From Acidobacteriota bacterium (GTDB lineage: Bacteria; Acidobacteriota; Terriglobia; Acidoferrales; UBA7541): a stretch of DNA of 12,944 nt. The position numbers and the translations under genes were made by a program. Each line of letters starts with the position of its first letter. Positions within the stretch are counted from its first letter, which is position 1. Shown here in pieces: positions 1 through 7,318 of this stretch. Below the pieces are notes generated by a model. That model saw only the letters and a list, made by a program, of their open reading frames with translations, was not told where the DNA came from and ran no database searches. The stretch covers positions 1 through 12,944 of the forward strand of contig JAFAZL010000346.1 of assembly GCA_019239815.1 (NCBI GenBank). The letters run 5' to 3'.

Positions 1-1247
1 CAGGCAATCGCCGTGAGCAACAGGTTTTCAGGATCAATCGGGTGCCGGTACCGCAGCGATGTGTGCGTGACGTAGTACAAAAAGGGGAAAACCACCGGAC
101 AGACCGCGAGCGGAAACGCGAACTCGCTTCTCTTCCAGACCAGGACGGCAATTCCCGCCAGTACCCCAACTCCTGAAATCATCGCGCACAGGATCAGGCT
201 CCTGACCAGCCACGAATCCGTCGCCACAAATTTGTCGATCGGATTCGGAATCCCTCCCCAAAACGCAATGAACCGCTCGTAAAACAAAATCGTCTCGACC
301 CGTGGATGTGAAAAAATGAATTTCTCCGCTTTCCGCATCTCCTCGTCCATGAACGGCGTCTCGCCCATCTTGATGTAGCGCCACGTCTCGCGGTCCTTCG
401 TCACCATTCCGGGATATCGCGGGTGCACGTCGTCATAGTTCTCGTTATTGCCGATGTAAAGCTCGAGCGGAAAGTTCGAACGCAGCGGCACGAATCGGTG
501 GAACACCGCGTAGTTCCGAATCGTCCACGGCACGCAGCACAAAATCGCAATCACAAGTGCCACACCCGGCTGTAACAACCATTCGCGACCGGCGGCACGC
601 GCCGGACTCTTCCGCCACGCGCGATACGCCGCCCATCCCAACAGCAACGGCAGCAGCGACCCAAGCGACGGATTCGTCATCAGCACAAATCCCCACAGCA
701 AACCGTACAAGCACCAATCCCGCATCCCGCGCGACTCCGCCAGCCGCATCGTCGCCCACAGCACCGCCACTGACAGCAGCGCCGCCAGTGACGTGTCCCA
801 AATCCACTCGAACGGCGTCATCACCGCATTCGGATAAATCGCCCATAGCCAAGCGGCACCAGCGCCAACTCCGATACCAGCGATGCGCCTGCCCACTACA
901 TACAACGGCACACAAGCCACCGAAGAAAACACAATGTTGAGGAACACAAGAAAATAAAACGCGCGAATCGTAAACACGCCAAAAATCTTGAACGCCAAAA
1001 CCACCAGCCACGGATAAACCGGCGTCAACCATGCAGTTGGCCCGGTGTTCCGCGCGAACGGATTGCTGTAACCCTGCCCCGTCGCAATCGCCTGCGCAAT
1101 GCTCCCGGTCTCGTTCTCGAACGGCACATGCGCCAGCGCCGCATCCGGAATCTTCCGCGCTTGGCTAACCGCGAACCCCAACCGCGCCACAAACGCGACA
1201 ACAACAATCAACACCAGCGACGTCGCAATCACCCGCAATCGTTTCAC
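1..1247 (-). CDS. GT39/ArnT-like membrane glycosyltransferase, 3' end outside the window
   Basis: Reading the minus strand from GTG at 1247 gives 415 codons with no stop, running off position 1. The N-terminus (VKRLRVIATSLVLIVVVAFV) is a membrane anchor at about residues 6-26. It is followed by an extracytoplasmic loop with FENETGSIAQAIATGQGYSN (about 43-62) and GPTAWLTPVYPWL (about 69-81), then many hydrophobic helices. Near the window edge is a RYRHPIDP segment. This layout (TM1, a loop with acidic residues E44/E46, 'A..L..G.GYS...PT.W..P.YP', later 'RYR.P.DP') is typical of GT39/PMT/ArnT-type enzymes, which move a sugar from a polyprenyl-phosphate carrier to an acceptor outside the membrane. 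Substrate and acceptor cannot be read from the sequence. The GTG start is preceded by GGAAG with an 8-nt spacer; the nearby ATG (1253-1255) is in another frame and stops after three codons. It is transcribed away from the permease array, so a functional link is not implied. I am sure it is a real membrane-protein gene, less sure of the exact family. Confidence 0.82.
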   Translation of the reverse strand, partial: MKRLRVIATSLVLIVVVAFVARLGFAVSQARKIPDAALAHVPFENETGSIAQAIATGQGYSNPFARNTGPTAWLTPVYPWLVVLAFKIFGVFTIRAFYFLVFLNIVFSSVACVPLYVVGRRIAGIGVGAGAAWLWAIYPNAVMTPFEWIWDTSLAALLSVAVLWATMRLAESRGMRDWCLYGLLWGFVLMTNPSLGSLLPLLLGWAAYRAWRKSPARAAGREWLLQPGVALVIAILCCVPWTIRNYAVFHRFVPLRSNFPLELYIGNNENYDDVHPRYPGMVTKDRETWRYIKMGETPFMDEEMRKAEKFIFSHPRVETILFYERFIAFWGGIPNPIDKFVATDSWLVRSLILCAMISGVGVLAGIAVLVWKRSEFAFPLAVCPVVFPFLYYVTHTSLRYRHPIDPENLLLTAIA

Positions 1248-1335
1248 AGCGTCATCTTCCCAAACCTCTCAGCACCGGTTCTCGCTCCCATCCTATCGCG
1301 CCGCTGTCAACATGGCGCCACACATCACCCCCGTT

Positions 1336-1373
1336 GTCATCCTGAGCGCGACCGTAAGGCGCCGAAGGATCTC
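1336..1373. repeat. Degenerate dispersed repeat, TCATCCTGAGCG...GAAGGATCT type
   Basis: The element reads GTCATCCTGAGCGCG at its left end and GCCGAAGGATCT at its right end. Its outer ATCCT and AGGAT pair (1339-1343 with 1366-1370), and the GCGC/GGCGC segments inside can extend the dyad. Elements of this form ('GTCATCCTGAGCG...GAAGGATC') are scattered between genes in many Acidobacteria and other soil bacteria. That is from memory and was not searched. Confidence 0.6.
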
Positions 1374-1444
1374 AACGTACGCCGCACCTAACCGTATCCA
1401 CGCACCGCGAACTGTCCGCTTCCGTCCCGCTCCGTCCCACAATC

Positions 1445-1475
1445 GGTCATTCTCACAACGCTGAACGAAGTCGAG
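1445..1475. repeat. Second, more decayed copy of the intergenic repeat
   Basis: The segment starts GGTCATTCTCACAACGCTGA and continues with ACGAAGTCGAG. It matches the 'GTCATtCT..CTGAaCGAAGTCGA' variant of the repeat at 1336-1373, but the right-hand GGATCT end is missing. It lies about 70 bp from the first copy in the same orientation. The assignment rests on shared motif order only. Confidence 0.4.
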
Positions 1476-1555
1476 CCCCCAAGCTAACCGCTTTCCCTCC
1501 AATCCGTTCCAAATTTTCAAAAATTCGGCATCCTCCATGCAGACCATTCGAGGGG

Positions 1556-1593
1556 TGTAGACGTCCTACATGCAGGGATGTAGGCTCTCTACC
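1556..1593 (+). promoter_or_regulatory. Tandem dyad, candidate PadR operator
   Basis: Two inverted repeats of the same form follow each other: TGTAG-ACGTC-CTACA at 1556-1570 and TGTAG-GCTCT-CTACC at 1579-1593. Their centres are 23 bp apart, close to two helical turns. The inner half-sites also form CTACAT-N6-ATGTAG (1566-1583). The block ends 4 bp before the padR Shine-Dalgarno, where autorepression would be expected. Known PadR operators are dyads of the ATGT-N8-ACAT type. Here the TGT...ACA spacing in copy 1 is 9, so the match in form is good but not exact. BlaI/MecI-type regulators also use TACA/TGTA half-sites, but no such gene is in the window. Confidence 0.5.
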
Positions 1594-1597
1594 TCCC

Positions 1598-1602
1598 GGA
1601 GG
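1598..1602 (+). promoter_or_regulatory. padR ribosome binding site fixing a TTG start
   Basis: A perfect GGAGG core lies 7 nt before TTG at 1610-1612. No in-frame ATG or GTG lies nearby, and the PadR fold needs the residues encoded from here, so this site decides the rare TTG start. Confidence 0.8.
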
Positions 1603-1609
1603 AAAAAAC

Positions 1610-1972
1610 TTGGCGCCGAACCGCTATCAGAACCGCATCGAGCTCCTGCAAGGCACGCTCGACCTCTTGATCCTCCAAACCCTTCGCTGGGGCCCGCAAC
1701 ACGGCTACGGCATCAGCCAGGCCATCAAGCTCAACTCTGGCGACATCCTCCAGGTCGACACCGGCTCGCTCTACCCCGCCCTCCATCGCCTCGAACGCCA
1801 AAAGTGGATCTCCGCCGACTGGAAAACCTCCGAGAACAAACAGCGCGTCCGCGTCTATAGACTTACCGTCGCCGGCAAAAAACGGCTCTTGTCCGAACGC
1901 TCGAAGTGGGCGCAGCTCACCGACGCCATCTCCGGCGTCCTCGAACCCGCCAAAAAGGAGAGCGAAGCATGA
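1610..1972 (+). CDS. PadR-family transcriptional regulator of the acidobacterial ADOP-associated type
   Basis: This 120-aa protein is a small winged-helix DNA-binding regulator, probably a repressor of the permease genes behind it. The PadR hallmark runs from LLQGTLDLLILQTL (about residues 13-26) through HGYGISQAI (about 31-39) to the recognition-helix region DTGSLYPALHRLE (about 50-62). The beta-wing follows (SADWKTSENKQRVRVYRLT), then a C-terminal helix. The length fits the short PadR subtype, which lacks the large Vir-like C-terminal domain. Translation starts at TTG, set by GGAGG 7 nt upstream. Its TGA stop overlaps the ATG of the first permease (ATGA), so the two are translationally coupled. 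Acidobacterial PadR proteins of this kind are known to sit next to ADOP permeases. The ligand and the signal are unknown. A dyad at 1556-1593 suggests that it controls its own operon. Confidence 0.93.
   Translation: MAPNRYQNRIELLQGTLDLLILQTLRWGPQHGYGISQAIKLNSGDILQVDTGSLYPALHRLERQKWISADWKTSENKQRVRVYRLTVAGKKRLLSERSKWAQLTDAISGVLEPAKKESEA
1956..1960 (+). promoter_or_regulatory. Ribosome binding site inside padR that sets the start of permease 1
   Basis: AGGAG lies inside the last padR codons, 8 nt before ATG at 1969. This selects 1969 over the upstream in-frame GTG at 1906, which lies well inside padR. The protein from 1969 begins MKSPLNHDDE, like the other permeases in the array. Confidence 0.8.
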
Positions 1973-4620
1973 AATCTCCCTTGAATCACGACGACGAACC
2001 GGACAAATCCAGCAAGTCGAGCAAACACCGCGAGCTCGAGGAAGAACTCGCCTCGCATCTACAAATGTCGCAGCAAGACCGTCAGGATCGCGGCGAATCC
2101 CCGCAACAAGCCGCGCAGTCTGCTCGCCGCGAATTCGGCAACGTCGCCCTCGTCGAACACGTCACACGCGATCAATGGCGTGGCCGCTGGTTCGAGGAAT
2201 TTCTGCAAGATCTCCGTTTCGCCATCCGCACGCTGCGCAAGAATCCCGGCTTCGCAACGATCGCGGTACTCACCTTGGTGCTGGGCATCGGCGCGAACAC
2301 CGCAATTTTCAGCATCGTCAACGGCGTGCTCCTGCGGCAGCTGCCCTTTCGAGACCCTGCGCGACTCGTAGGCACGACGACCTACTACCCCAAGGGCGCG
2401 TTCGTCCTGATGCGCGATCAAAGCCAAACCATGGACGTGATCGCGAACTCGAACGCCGAATTCAATCTCACTGGCACGGACCTGCCCGTGCGCCTCACCG
2501 GCACTTCGGTTTCTGCAAATTGGTTCCAAGTGCTGGGATCCCAAGCCGCCATCGGCCGGACATTCCAAAACTGCGAAGATCAGCCCGGCAACGACAACGT
2601 CGTCGTGCTCAGCCATTCCTTGTGGGAGCGCCGCTTCGGCAGCGATCCGAACATCATCGGGCGTTCGATCGTCCTCGAAGGCGAAAGCCGCCGGGTCGTC
2701 GGCGTGATGCCGGCGGACTTCCGCTATCCATCGCCCAAAACTGAACTGTGGGTCCCGCTTCGTCTCGATCCGCGAAAAACAAGAGAGTATTGGGGCGACA
2801 GCTACATGCCCATCACCGCGCGGCTGCGACCCGGCGCGACTTTGGAACAAGCCCGCACCGAGATGGCCACGCTCCGTCCGAATATCCTGGCGGCGTTCGC
2901 GTGGCCCATCCCTGCCGATAGTTGGTTGAAATCGCAACTCGTGCCGCTTCAGGAATCCATCGTGGGCGACGTGCGCCCCACACTCCTGGTCCTGCTGAGC
3001 GCCGTGGGTCTTCTGCTCCTCATCGCGTGCGCAAACGTCGCCAATTTGCTACTGGCTCGTTCCGCCGCGCGACAAAGAGAAATCGCCCTGCGTACTGCAC
3101 TCGGTGCCAGCCGTTGGCGAATCGCTCGTCAGTTCGTCAGCGAAAGCCTGTTGATCGCTGTAGTTGGCGGCGCGCTGGGCCTTTTGGCCGCCGGGTATGG
3201 CCTTTCGATTTTGAAAGCCACGCTGCCGGCCGACATGCCGCGCCTCGCCGACGTGACCGTCGATTCGCGCGTGTTCGCTTTCACCGCGGTGCTCTCCATC
3301 CTCACCGGAATCCTTTTCGGCCTCGCTCCGGCACTGGGAGCCACACGTCTCGATCCCAATAAAGCGCTGAAGACCGGCGGCGATCGCGGCGTCGCGTACG
3401 GAAGCACTCGTATGAGCCAAACCCTGGTCATCGCCGAAGTCGCCATTTCCGTAGTGCTGGTGATTGGCGCGGGTCTTCTCGTCAAAAGTTTATGGAATCT
3501 TTCGCACTCCAATCCCGGCTTCCAGCCGGAAGCCGTGATGACAGCGCGCATCACGCCGAACCAGGTTTTCTGCCAGGCGGCAGGACGCTGCCAGACTTTC
3601 TACAGCGATCTGCTCGACCGCGTGCGCAGCTTGCCGGGCGTCAAGAATGTCGCCGCGGTCAATGGCCTGCCGCTCAGCGCGTTAGGCGAGAACTTCCCAT
3701 CCGATGTCGAAGGTGTGGTTAGGCCCGCCGGGGCTGATGTCCCGATTATCTTCGAGCGCGTGATCACCTCCGACTACCTGCGCGTGATGCAAATCCCCCT
3801 GCTGCAAGGTCGCAACTTCGTCGACAGCGACTCCTCACAAAATGCGCAGCGCGTTGCGTTAATCACCAAGTCCGCCGCGGAACGTTTCTGGCCGGGCCAA
3901 GACCCGATTGGAAAACACTTCAAGGCGCACTGGATGAATGAATGGTGGACGGTCGTCGGCGTTGTCGGCGACGTCCGCGAACTCAACATGACGCGCAACT
4001 TGCCCGAATGGATCGATGGCGAGGTGTACACGCCGTACGGGCCGCACGCGATCCAGGGCGCCGGCCCAGAAGCGGCTCCGGCTGCGATGACTCTCGTCGT
4101 GCTTACCTCCGGCGACCAAGCACAACTCGCGGGCGAGTTAGAGAAAATTGTCTCCGGGCTGCAAGGAGACGTACCTGTCACCCAGGTCGAATTGCTGCAC
4201 CAATGGGTGCAGGAAGCTGTGTCCGGCCCGCGTTCGACCGCTTCTTTGTTCGCGATCTTCGCGACACTCGCCTTGGCCTTGGGCGCAATCGGAATCTACG
4301 GTGTGATTTCCTACTCCGTTTCGCAGCGCACACGAGAGGTTGGAATTCGTATGGCGCTGGGGGCGCGGCGAACCGAAGTCTTACGCCTGGTCGTCGGCCA
4401 GGGAACGCGACTCGCGTTGATCGGGGTCGCGGCAGGGTTGGCCGGCGCGCTCGCACTGACGCGTCTGATGGCCAGTTTGCTCTACGGCGTTCGCACCACG
4501 GACCCACTGACGTACTCCGCAGTGGCCGTGCTCTTGATGATCGTCGCGGTTGCCGCGTCGTATCTTCCCGCGCGCCGAGCCATGCAAGTCGATCCCATCA
4601 TCGCGTTGCGCTACGAATAG
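1969..4620 (+). CDS. ADOP-type duplicated MacB/FtsX permease 1 (type A)
   Basis: The 883-aa protein begins with a charged cytoplasmic prefix (residues 1-95, with [20 protein letters not shown] in its core). TM1 follows (about 96-122, [19 protein letters not shown]). An extracytoplasmic MacB-like domain spans about 123-335. Three TM helices come next (about 339-361, 393-415, 435-456), with [10 protein letters not shown] and REIALRTALGASR between the first two. TM5 (about 486-506), a second extracytoplasmic domain (about 515-755) and the final FtsX domain (TMs about 758-782, 806-828, 843-868) complete it. It ends ARRAMQVDPIIALRYE, the usual ADOP C-terminus. This is a fused permease dimer in the inner membrane; MacB relatives act as mechanotransmission exporters, but no substrate is known for ADOPs. 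No ATPase domain is fused. A CX5C pair (C535, C541) lies in the second extracytoplasmic domain and recurs in permease 4. The start overlaps the padR stop as ATGA. Confidence 0.92.
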   Translation: MKSPLNHDDEPDKSSKSSKHRELEEELASHLQMSQQDRQDRGESPQQAAQSARREFGNVALVEHVTRDQWRGRWFEEFLQDLRFAIRTLRKNPGFATIAVLTLVLGIGANTAIFSIVNGVLLRQLPFRDPARLVGTTTYYPKGAFVLMRDQSQTMDVIANSNAEFNLTGTDLPVRLTGTSVSANWFQVLGSQAAIGRTFQNCEDQPGNDNVVVLSHSLWERRFGSDPNIIGRSIVLEGESRRVVGVMPADFRYPSPKTELWVPLRLDPRKTREYWGDSYMPITARLRPGATLEQARTEMATLRPNILAAFAWPIPADSWLKSQLVPLQESIVGDVRPTLLVLLSAVGLLLLIACANVANLLLARSAARQREIALRTALGASRWRIARQFVSESLLIAVVGGALGLLAAGYGLSILKATLPADMPRLADVTVDSRVFAFTAVLSILTGILFGLAPALGATRLDPNKALKTGGDRGVAYGSTRMSQTLVIAEVAISVVLVIGAGLLVKSLWNLSHSNPGFQPEAVMTARITPNQVFCQAAGRCQTFYSDLLDRVRSLPGVKNVAAVNGLPLSALGENFPSDVEGVVRPAGADVPIIFERVITSDYLRVMQIPLLQGRNFVDSDSSQNAQRVALITKSAAERFWPGQDPIGKHFKAHWMNEWWTVVGVVGDVRELNMTRNLPEWIDGEVYTPYGPHAIQGAGPEAAPAAMTLVVLTSGDQAQLAGELEKIVSGLQGDVPVTQVELLHQWVQEAVSGPRSTASLFAIFATLALALGAIGIYGVISYSVSQRTREVGIRMALGARRTEVLRLVVGQGTRLALIGVAAGLAGALALTRLMASLLYGVRTTDPLTYSAVAVLLMIVAVAASYLPARRAMQVDPIIALRYE

Positions 4621-4638
4621 CTCCGGGAGAAAAATGCC

Positions 4639-7290
4639 GTGAATTTTTTCAACCAGCGCCGGCGGAAAGAATTGGACGACGAACTTCAATCGCACTTGGC
4701 GATGGCGCGCCAGGACTTGGTGGATCGCGGCGCGACTCCCGACAATGCCGCCGCGGCAGCACGCCGCGAGTTCGGCAACGTCACCCTCGTTGAGCACGTC
4801 ACGCGTGACCAATGGCGCAGCCGATGGCTCGACGAATTTGGGCAAGATCTCCGCTTCGCCATCCGCACTCTGCGCAAAAGCCCCGGCTTCACCGCCATCG
4901 CCATCCTGACGCTCGCCCTCGGCATCGGCGCGAATACCGCGCTATTTTCCGTTGTGAATGGCGTGCTTCTCAATCCCCTGCCGTATCCGCAGCCCGAGCA
5001 ATTGGTCACAGTGTGCAACGGCACGGACACCTCGCTGGAAACCTGGCTTTCTTATCCCGACGCTGTCGACTTGATGCGCGACAATCATTCCTTCTCGTCG
5101 CTCGCCGCTTATGAATCACTGATTAGCGCCAATCTCCTCGGTCAGGGCGAACCCGAGCGCGTCTCCGTAACGGAAGTTTCGTCCACCTTCTTCCGCACCC
5201 TCGGCATTGCTCCCGTCCTCGGCCGAGATTTGTCTCCTGCAGAGGATCAATTGAACGGACCGCCCGCTGTCATCCTCAGCGGCGGATTCTGGAAAACGAA
5301 ATTCGCCGGCTCCCCGAACATCGTTGGAAAAGCTATCAACCTCGACGGCACGGACTACACCGTTGTCGGAGTACTTCCCCAGGGATTCTATTTTTGCTGC
5401 GAGAACATCGCATTTCGCCTGAGCGATGTCTACACTCCGATCGGCGCCGACAAAAATCCATGGATGCAGGATCGCAAATTCCACCCCGGAGTCTATGCCG
5501 TCGGCCGGCTGAAACCGAACATCACGCTGATTCAGGCTCGTGAAGACATGAATCGAATGGCGCGCAACCTGGCCGTCGCCTATCCCGACACGGACAAAGG
5601 CAGCGGCATTCACGTCACGCCATTGAAGCAGGAGATGGTTCAAAACATCCGGCCTTTCCTGTTGGTTCTCCTCGCCGCGGTTGGATTTGTGTTGCTGATT
5701 GCATGTGTGAACGTCGCCAATCTGCTTCTGGCTCGCTCGACCGGACGCGCTCGAGAGTTTGCAATTCGCGCCGCGTTAGGCGCAAACCAGGTCCGCGTCA
5801 TCCGCCAACTGTTGACGGAAAACGTGCTATTGGCGACTGCCGGAGGCGGTCTGGGTTTGCTCTTATCCGCGTGGGGAACCAGAGCCGCGCTCGCCGTGCT
5901 TCCGAACACTTTGCCGCGCGCCGGCAATGTTCGTATCGATCCGCGCGTCCTTCTCTTCACTCTGATCGTCTCTCTCTTTGCTGGACTTGTATTTGGTCTC
6001 GCCCCCGCTCTCAAAACCGCGCATAGCATTGTGCAAGAAGTTCTCAAGGAAGGGGGTCGCGGTGGGAGCGGCGCCCGCTACCGCACGCAAGCTATCTTTG
6101 TCATCGCCGAAATGGCCCTTACGATGGTGCTCCTGATTTGCGCGGGGCTCAGCCTGCGCACTCTCGTGGGCCTCTGGAGCACGAATCCAGGCTTCGACCC
6201 GCACAACGTGCTCAGCTTCAACGTTGGTTTGCCGCCTTCCGTCGCCGACGGCGACGCAACCCAAGTTCGCGCCAACCTTCGCCAACTCACCGAAAAAATT
6301 GCTGCCGTTCCCGGTGTCGAGTCGGTTTCGCTTATGAACGCCGCATTCCCTATGGGCGAAAGGTATGGCCTCGACTTCTGGGTCGAGGGTCAACCGAAGC
6401 CGACAGCCAATGCGCTGTCCAACACGGTGTGGTATCTCGTAGGCCCCGATTATCTGCAGGTCGCGAAAATTCCGCTCTTACGGGGACGTTTCCTCACCGC
6501 GCATGACGACGCCAATGCTTCCGGTGTTTGCGTCATCGACGAAGACTTCGCTCGCATGCACTTCGGCAGCGACGATCCTATCGGCAAGCATCTGAATTTC
6601 GACCTCGCGTACAAACAGCTCGAAATCGTCGGCGTTGTCGGACACGTAAAGCAGTTCGGCCTGGATGAAGACAGTGCCCATTCCCGCACCCAGGCGCAGT
6701 TGTACGCCTCCGCGCTCCAGTTGCCCGATGATCTGACCAAAGCCTGGGTGCCGCTCACCGGTTATATGGTTCGCACCCACACACCATCAAATACCTTCGC
6801 CGCTTCCATTAGCGACGCCATCCGCAAATTCAACAGTAAGGCAGTCCTGTTTCGAGCAGTGACCATGGACGATGTCATTGCGCGCTCGCTCGCCTCGCGG
6901 CGCTTCGTAATGATTCTGCTGGCCGTGTTTGCCGCGCTGGCTCTGGTGCTGTCGAGCATCGGAATTTACGGCGTTATCTCCTACGTCGTTGGCCAGCGCA
7001 CCCACGAAATTGGTCTGCGAATGGCGCTGGGCGCCCGTCGCGGCGACGTGCTCCGTCTGGTCTTAGCCAACGGCGTGAAAATGGCTCTCACTGGTATTGC
7101 CGTCGGAATCGCGGCGGCTATCGCTCTCACACGCTTGTTCGAAACTCTTATCTACGGCATCAGCGCGACCGACCCCCTGACGTTCAGCGGCGTCGCCTGC
7201 ATCTTGCTCCTTGTCGCCGCCGCCGCGTGCTTGGTTCCCGCGCTTCGCGCAACGAGAGTCGACCCTATAGTCGCTCTTCGCCACGACTAA
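4639..7290 (+). CDS. ADOP-type duplicated MacB/FtsX permease 2 (type B)
   Basis: This 883-aa protein starts at GTG, 18 bp after permease 1, with GGGAG 9 nt upstream; the ATG at 4634 is out of frame and stops at once. The prefix is shorter at its N-terminus ([20 protein letters not shown]) and ends near residue 84. TM1 (about 85-111) contains [20 protein letters not shown]. The first extracytoplasmic domain (about 112-335) has an unusual adjacent Cys pair (YFCCEN). TM2 begins near residue 340, followed by [10 protein letters not shown] and [21 protein letters not shown] leads into TM5 and the second extracytoplasmic domain. The last FtsX domain begins near residue 757 and carries [15 protein letters not shown]. 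The C-terminus is [11 protein letters not shown]. The body resembles permease 3 (shared [31 protein letters not shown]), not its other neighbour permease 1. No ATPase domain is present; function is unknown beyond membrane transport or transenvelope signalling. Confidence 0.92.
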   Translation: MNFFNQRRRKELDDELQSHLAMARQDLVDRGATPDNAAAAARREFGNVTLVEHVTRDQWRSRWLDEFGQDLRFAIRTLRKSPGFTAIAILTLALGIGANTALFSVVNGVLLNPLPYPQPEQLVTVCNGTDTSLETWLSYPDAVDLMRDNHSFSSLAAYESLISANLLGQGEPERVSVTEVSSTFFRTLGIAPVLGRDLSPAEDQLNGPPAVILSGGFWKTKFAGSPNIVGKAINLDGTDYTVVGVLPQGFYFCCENIAFRLSDVYTPIGADKNPWMQDRKFHPGVYAVGRLKPNITLIQAREDMNRMARNLAVAYPDTDKGSGIHVTPLKQEMVQNIRPFLLVLLAAVGFVLLIACVNVANLLLARSTGRAREFAIRAALGANQVRVIRQLLTENVLLATAGGGLGLLLSAWGTRAALAVLPNTLPRAGNVRIDPRVLLFTLIVSLFAGLVFGLAPALKTAHSIVQEVLKEGGRGGSGARYRTQAIFVIAEMALTMVLLICAGLSLRTLVGLWSTNPGFDPHNVLSFNVGLPPSVADGDATQVRANLRQLTEKIAAVPGVESVSLMNAAFPMGERYGLDFWVEGQPKPTANALSNTVWYLVGPDYLQVAKIPLLRGRFLTAHDDANASGVCVIDEDFARMHFGSDDPIGKHLNFDLAYKQLEIVGVVGHVKQFGLDEDSAHSRTQAQLYASALQLPDDLTKAWVPLTGYMVRTHTPSNTFAASISDAIRKFNSKAVLFRAVTMDDVIARSLASRRFVMILLAVFAALALVLSSIGIYGVISYVVGQRTHEIGLRMALGARRGDVLRLVLANGVKMALTGIAVGIAAAIALTRLFETLIYGISATDPLTFSGVACILLLVAAAACLVPALRATRVDPIVALRHD

Positions 7291-7318
7291 CGATTTCTGT
7301 TCACACTCGAGGCCTTCG

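Larger units (their letters stand above)
1248..1609. other. Divergent intergenic region between the glycosyltransferase gene and padR
   Basis: These 362 bp separate two divergently transcribed genes and must hold both promoters. Visible contents are two degenerate copies of a dispersed repeat (1336-1373 and 1445-1475), an AT-rich patch (about 1510-1527), a tandem dyad (1556-1593) and the padR ribosome binding site. I could not assign -35/-10 boxes with confidence. The short frames that cross the region translate the repeats or have no protein-like character, so I see no gene here. Confidence 0.75.

Noticed and set aside
445..1032. Minus-strand frames at 34-384, 445-1032 and 1025-1207 starting with ATG
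   Set aside because: They are out-of-frame readings of the glycosyltransferase gene that starts at GTG 1247. Only that frame gives continuous membrane-protein sequence over the whole 1-1247.
1293..1547. 84-codon minus-strand frame in the intergenic region
   Set aside because: It translates the two dispersed repeats (giving EILRRLTVALRMTT-like text) and has no clear ribosome binding site; a typical spurious repeat ORF.
1906..1968. Upstream GTG start giving a 904-aa permease 1
   Set aside because: It would overlap padR by 67 bp and add 21 basic residues unlike any other prefix; ATG 1969 has a good ribosome binding site and an ATGA overlap.
2059..2937. Minus-strand open frame of 292 codons inside permease 1
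   Set aside because: It is antisense to conserved prefix, TM1 and MacB-like domain coding; no protein-like features. Similar shadows occur at matching places in the other permeases.
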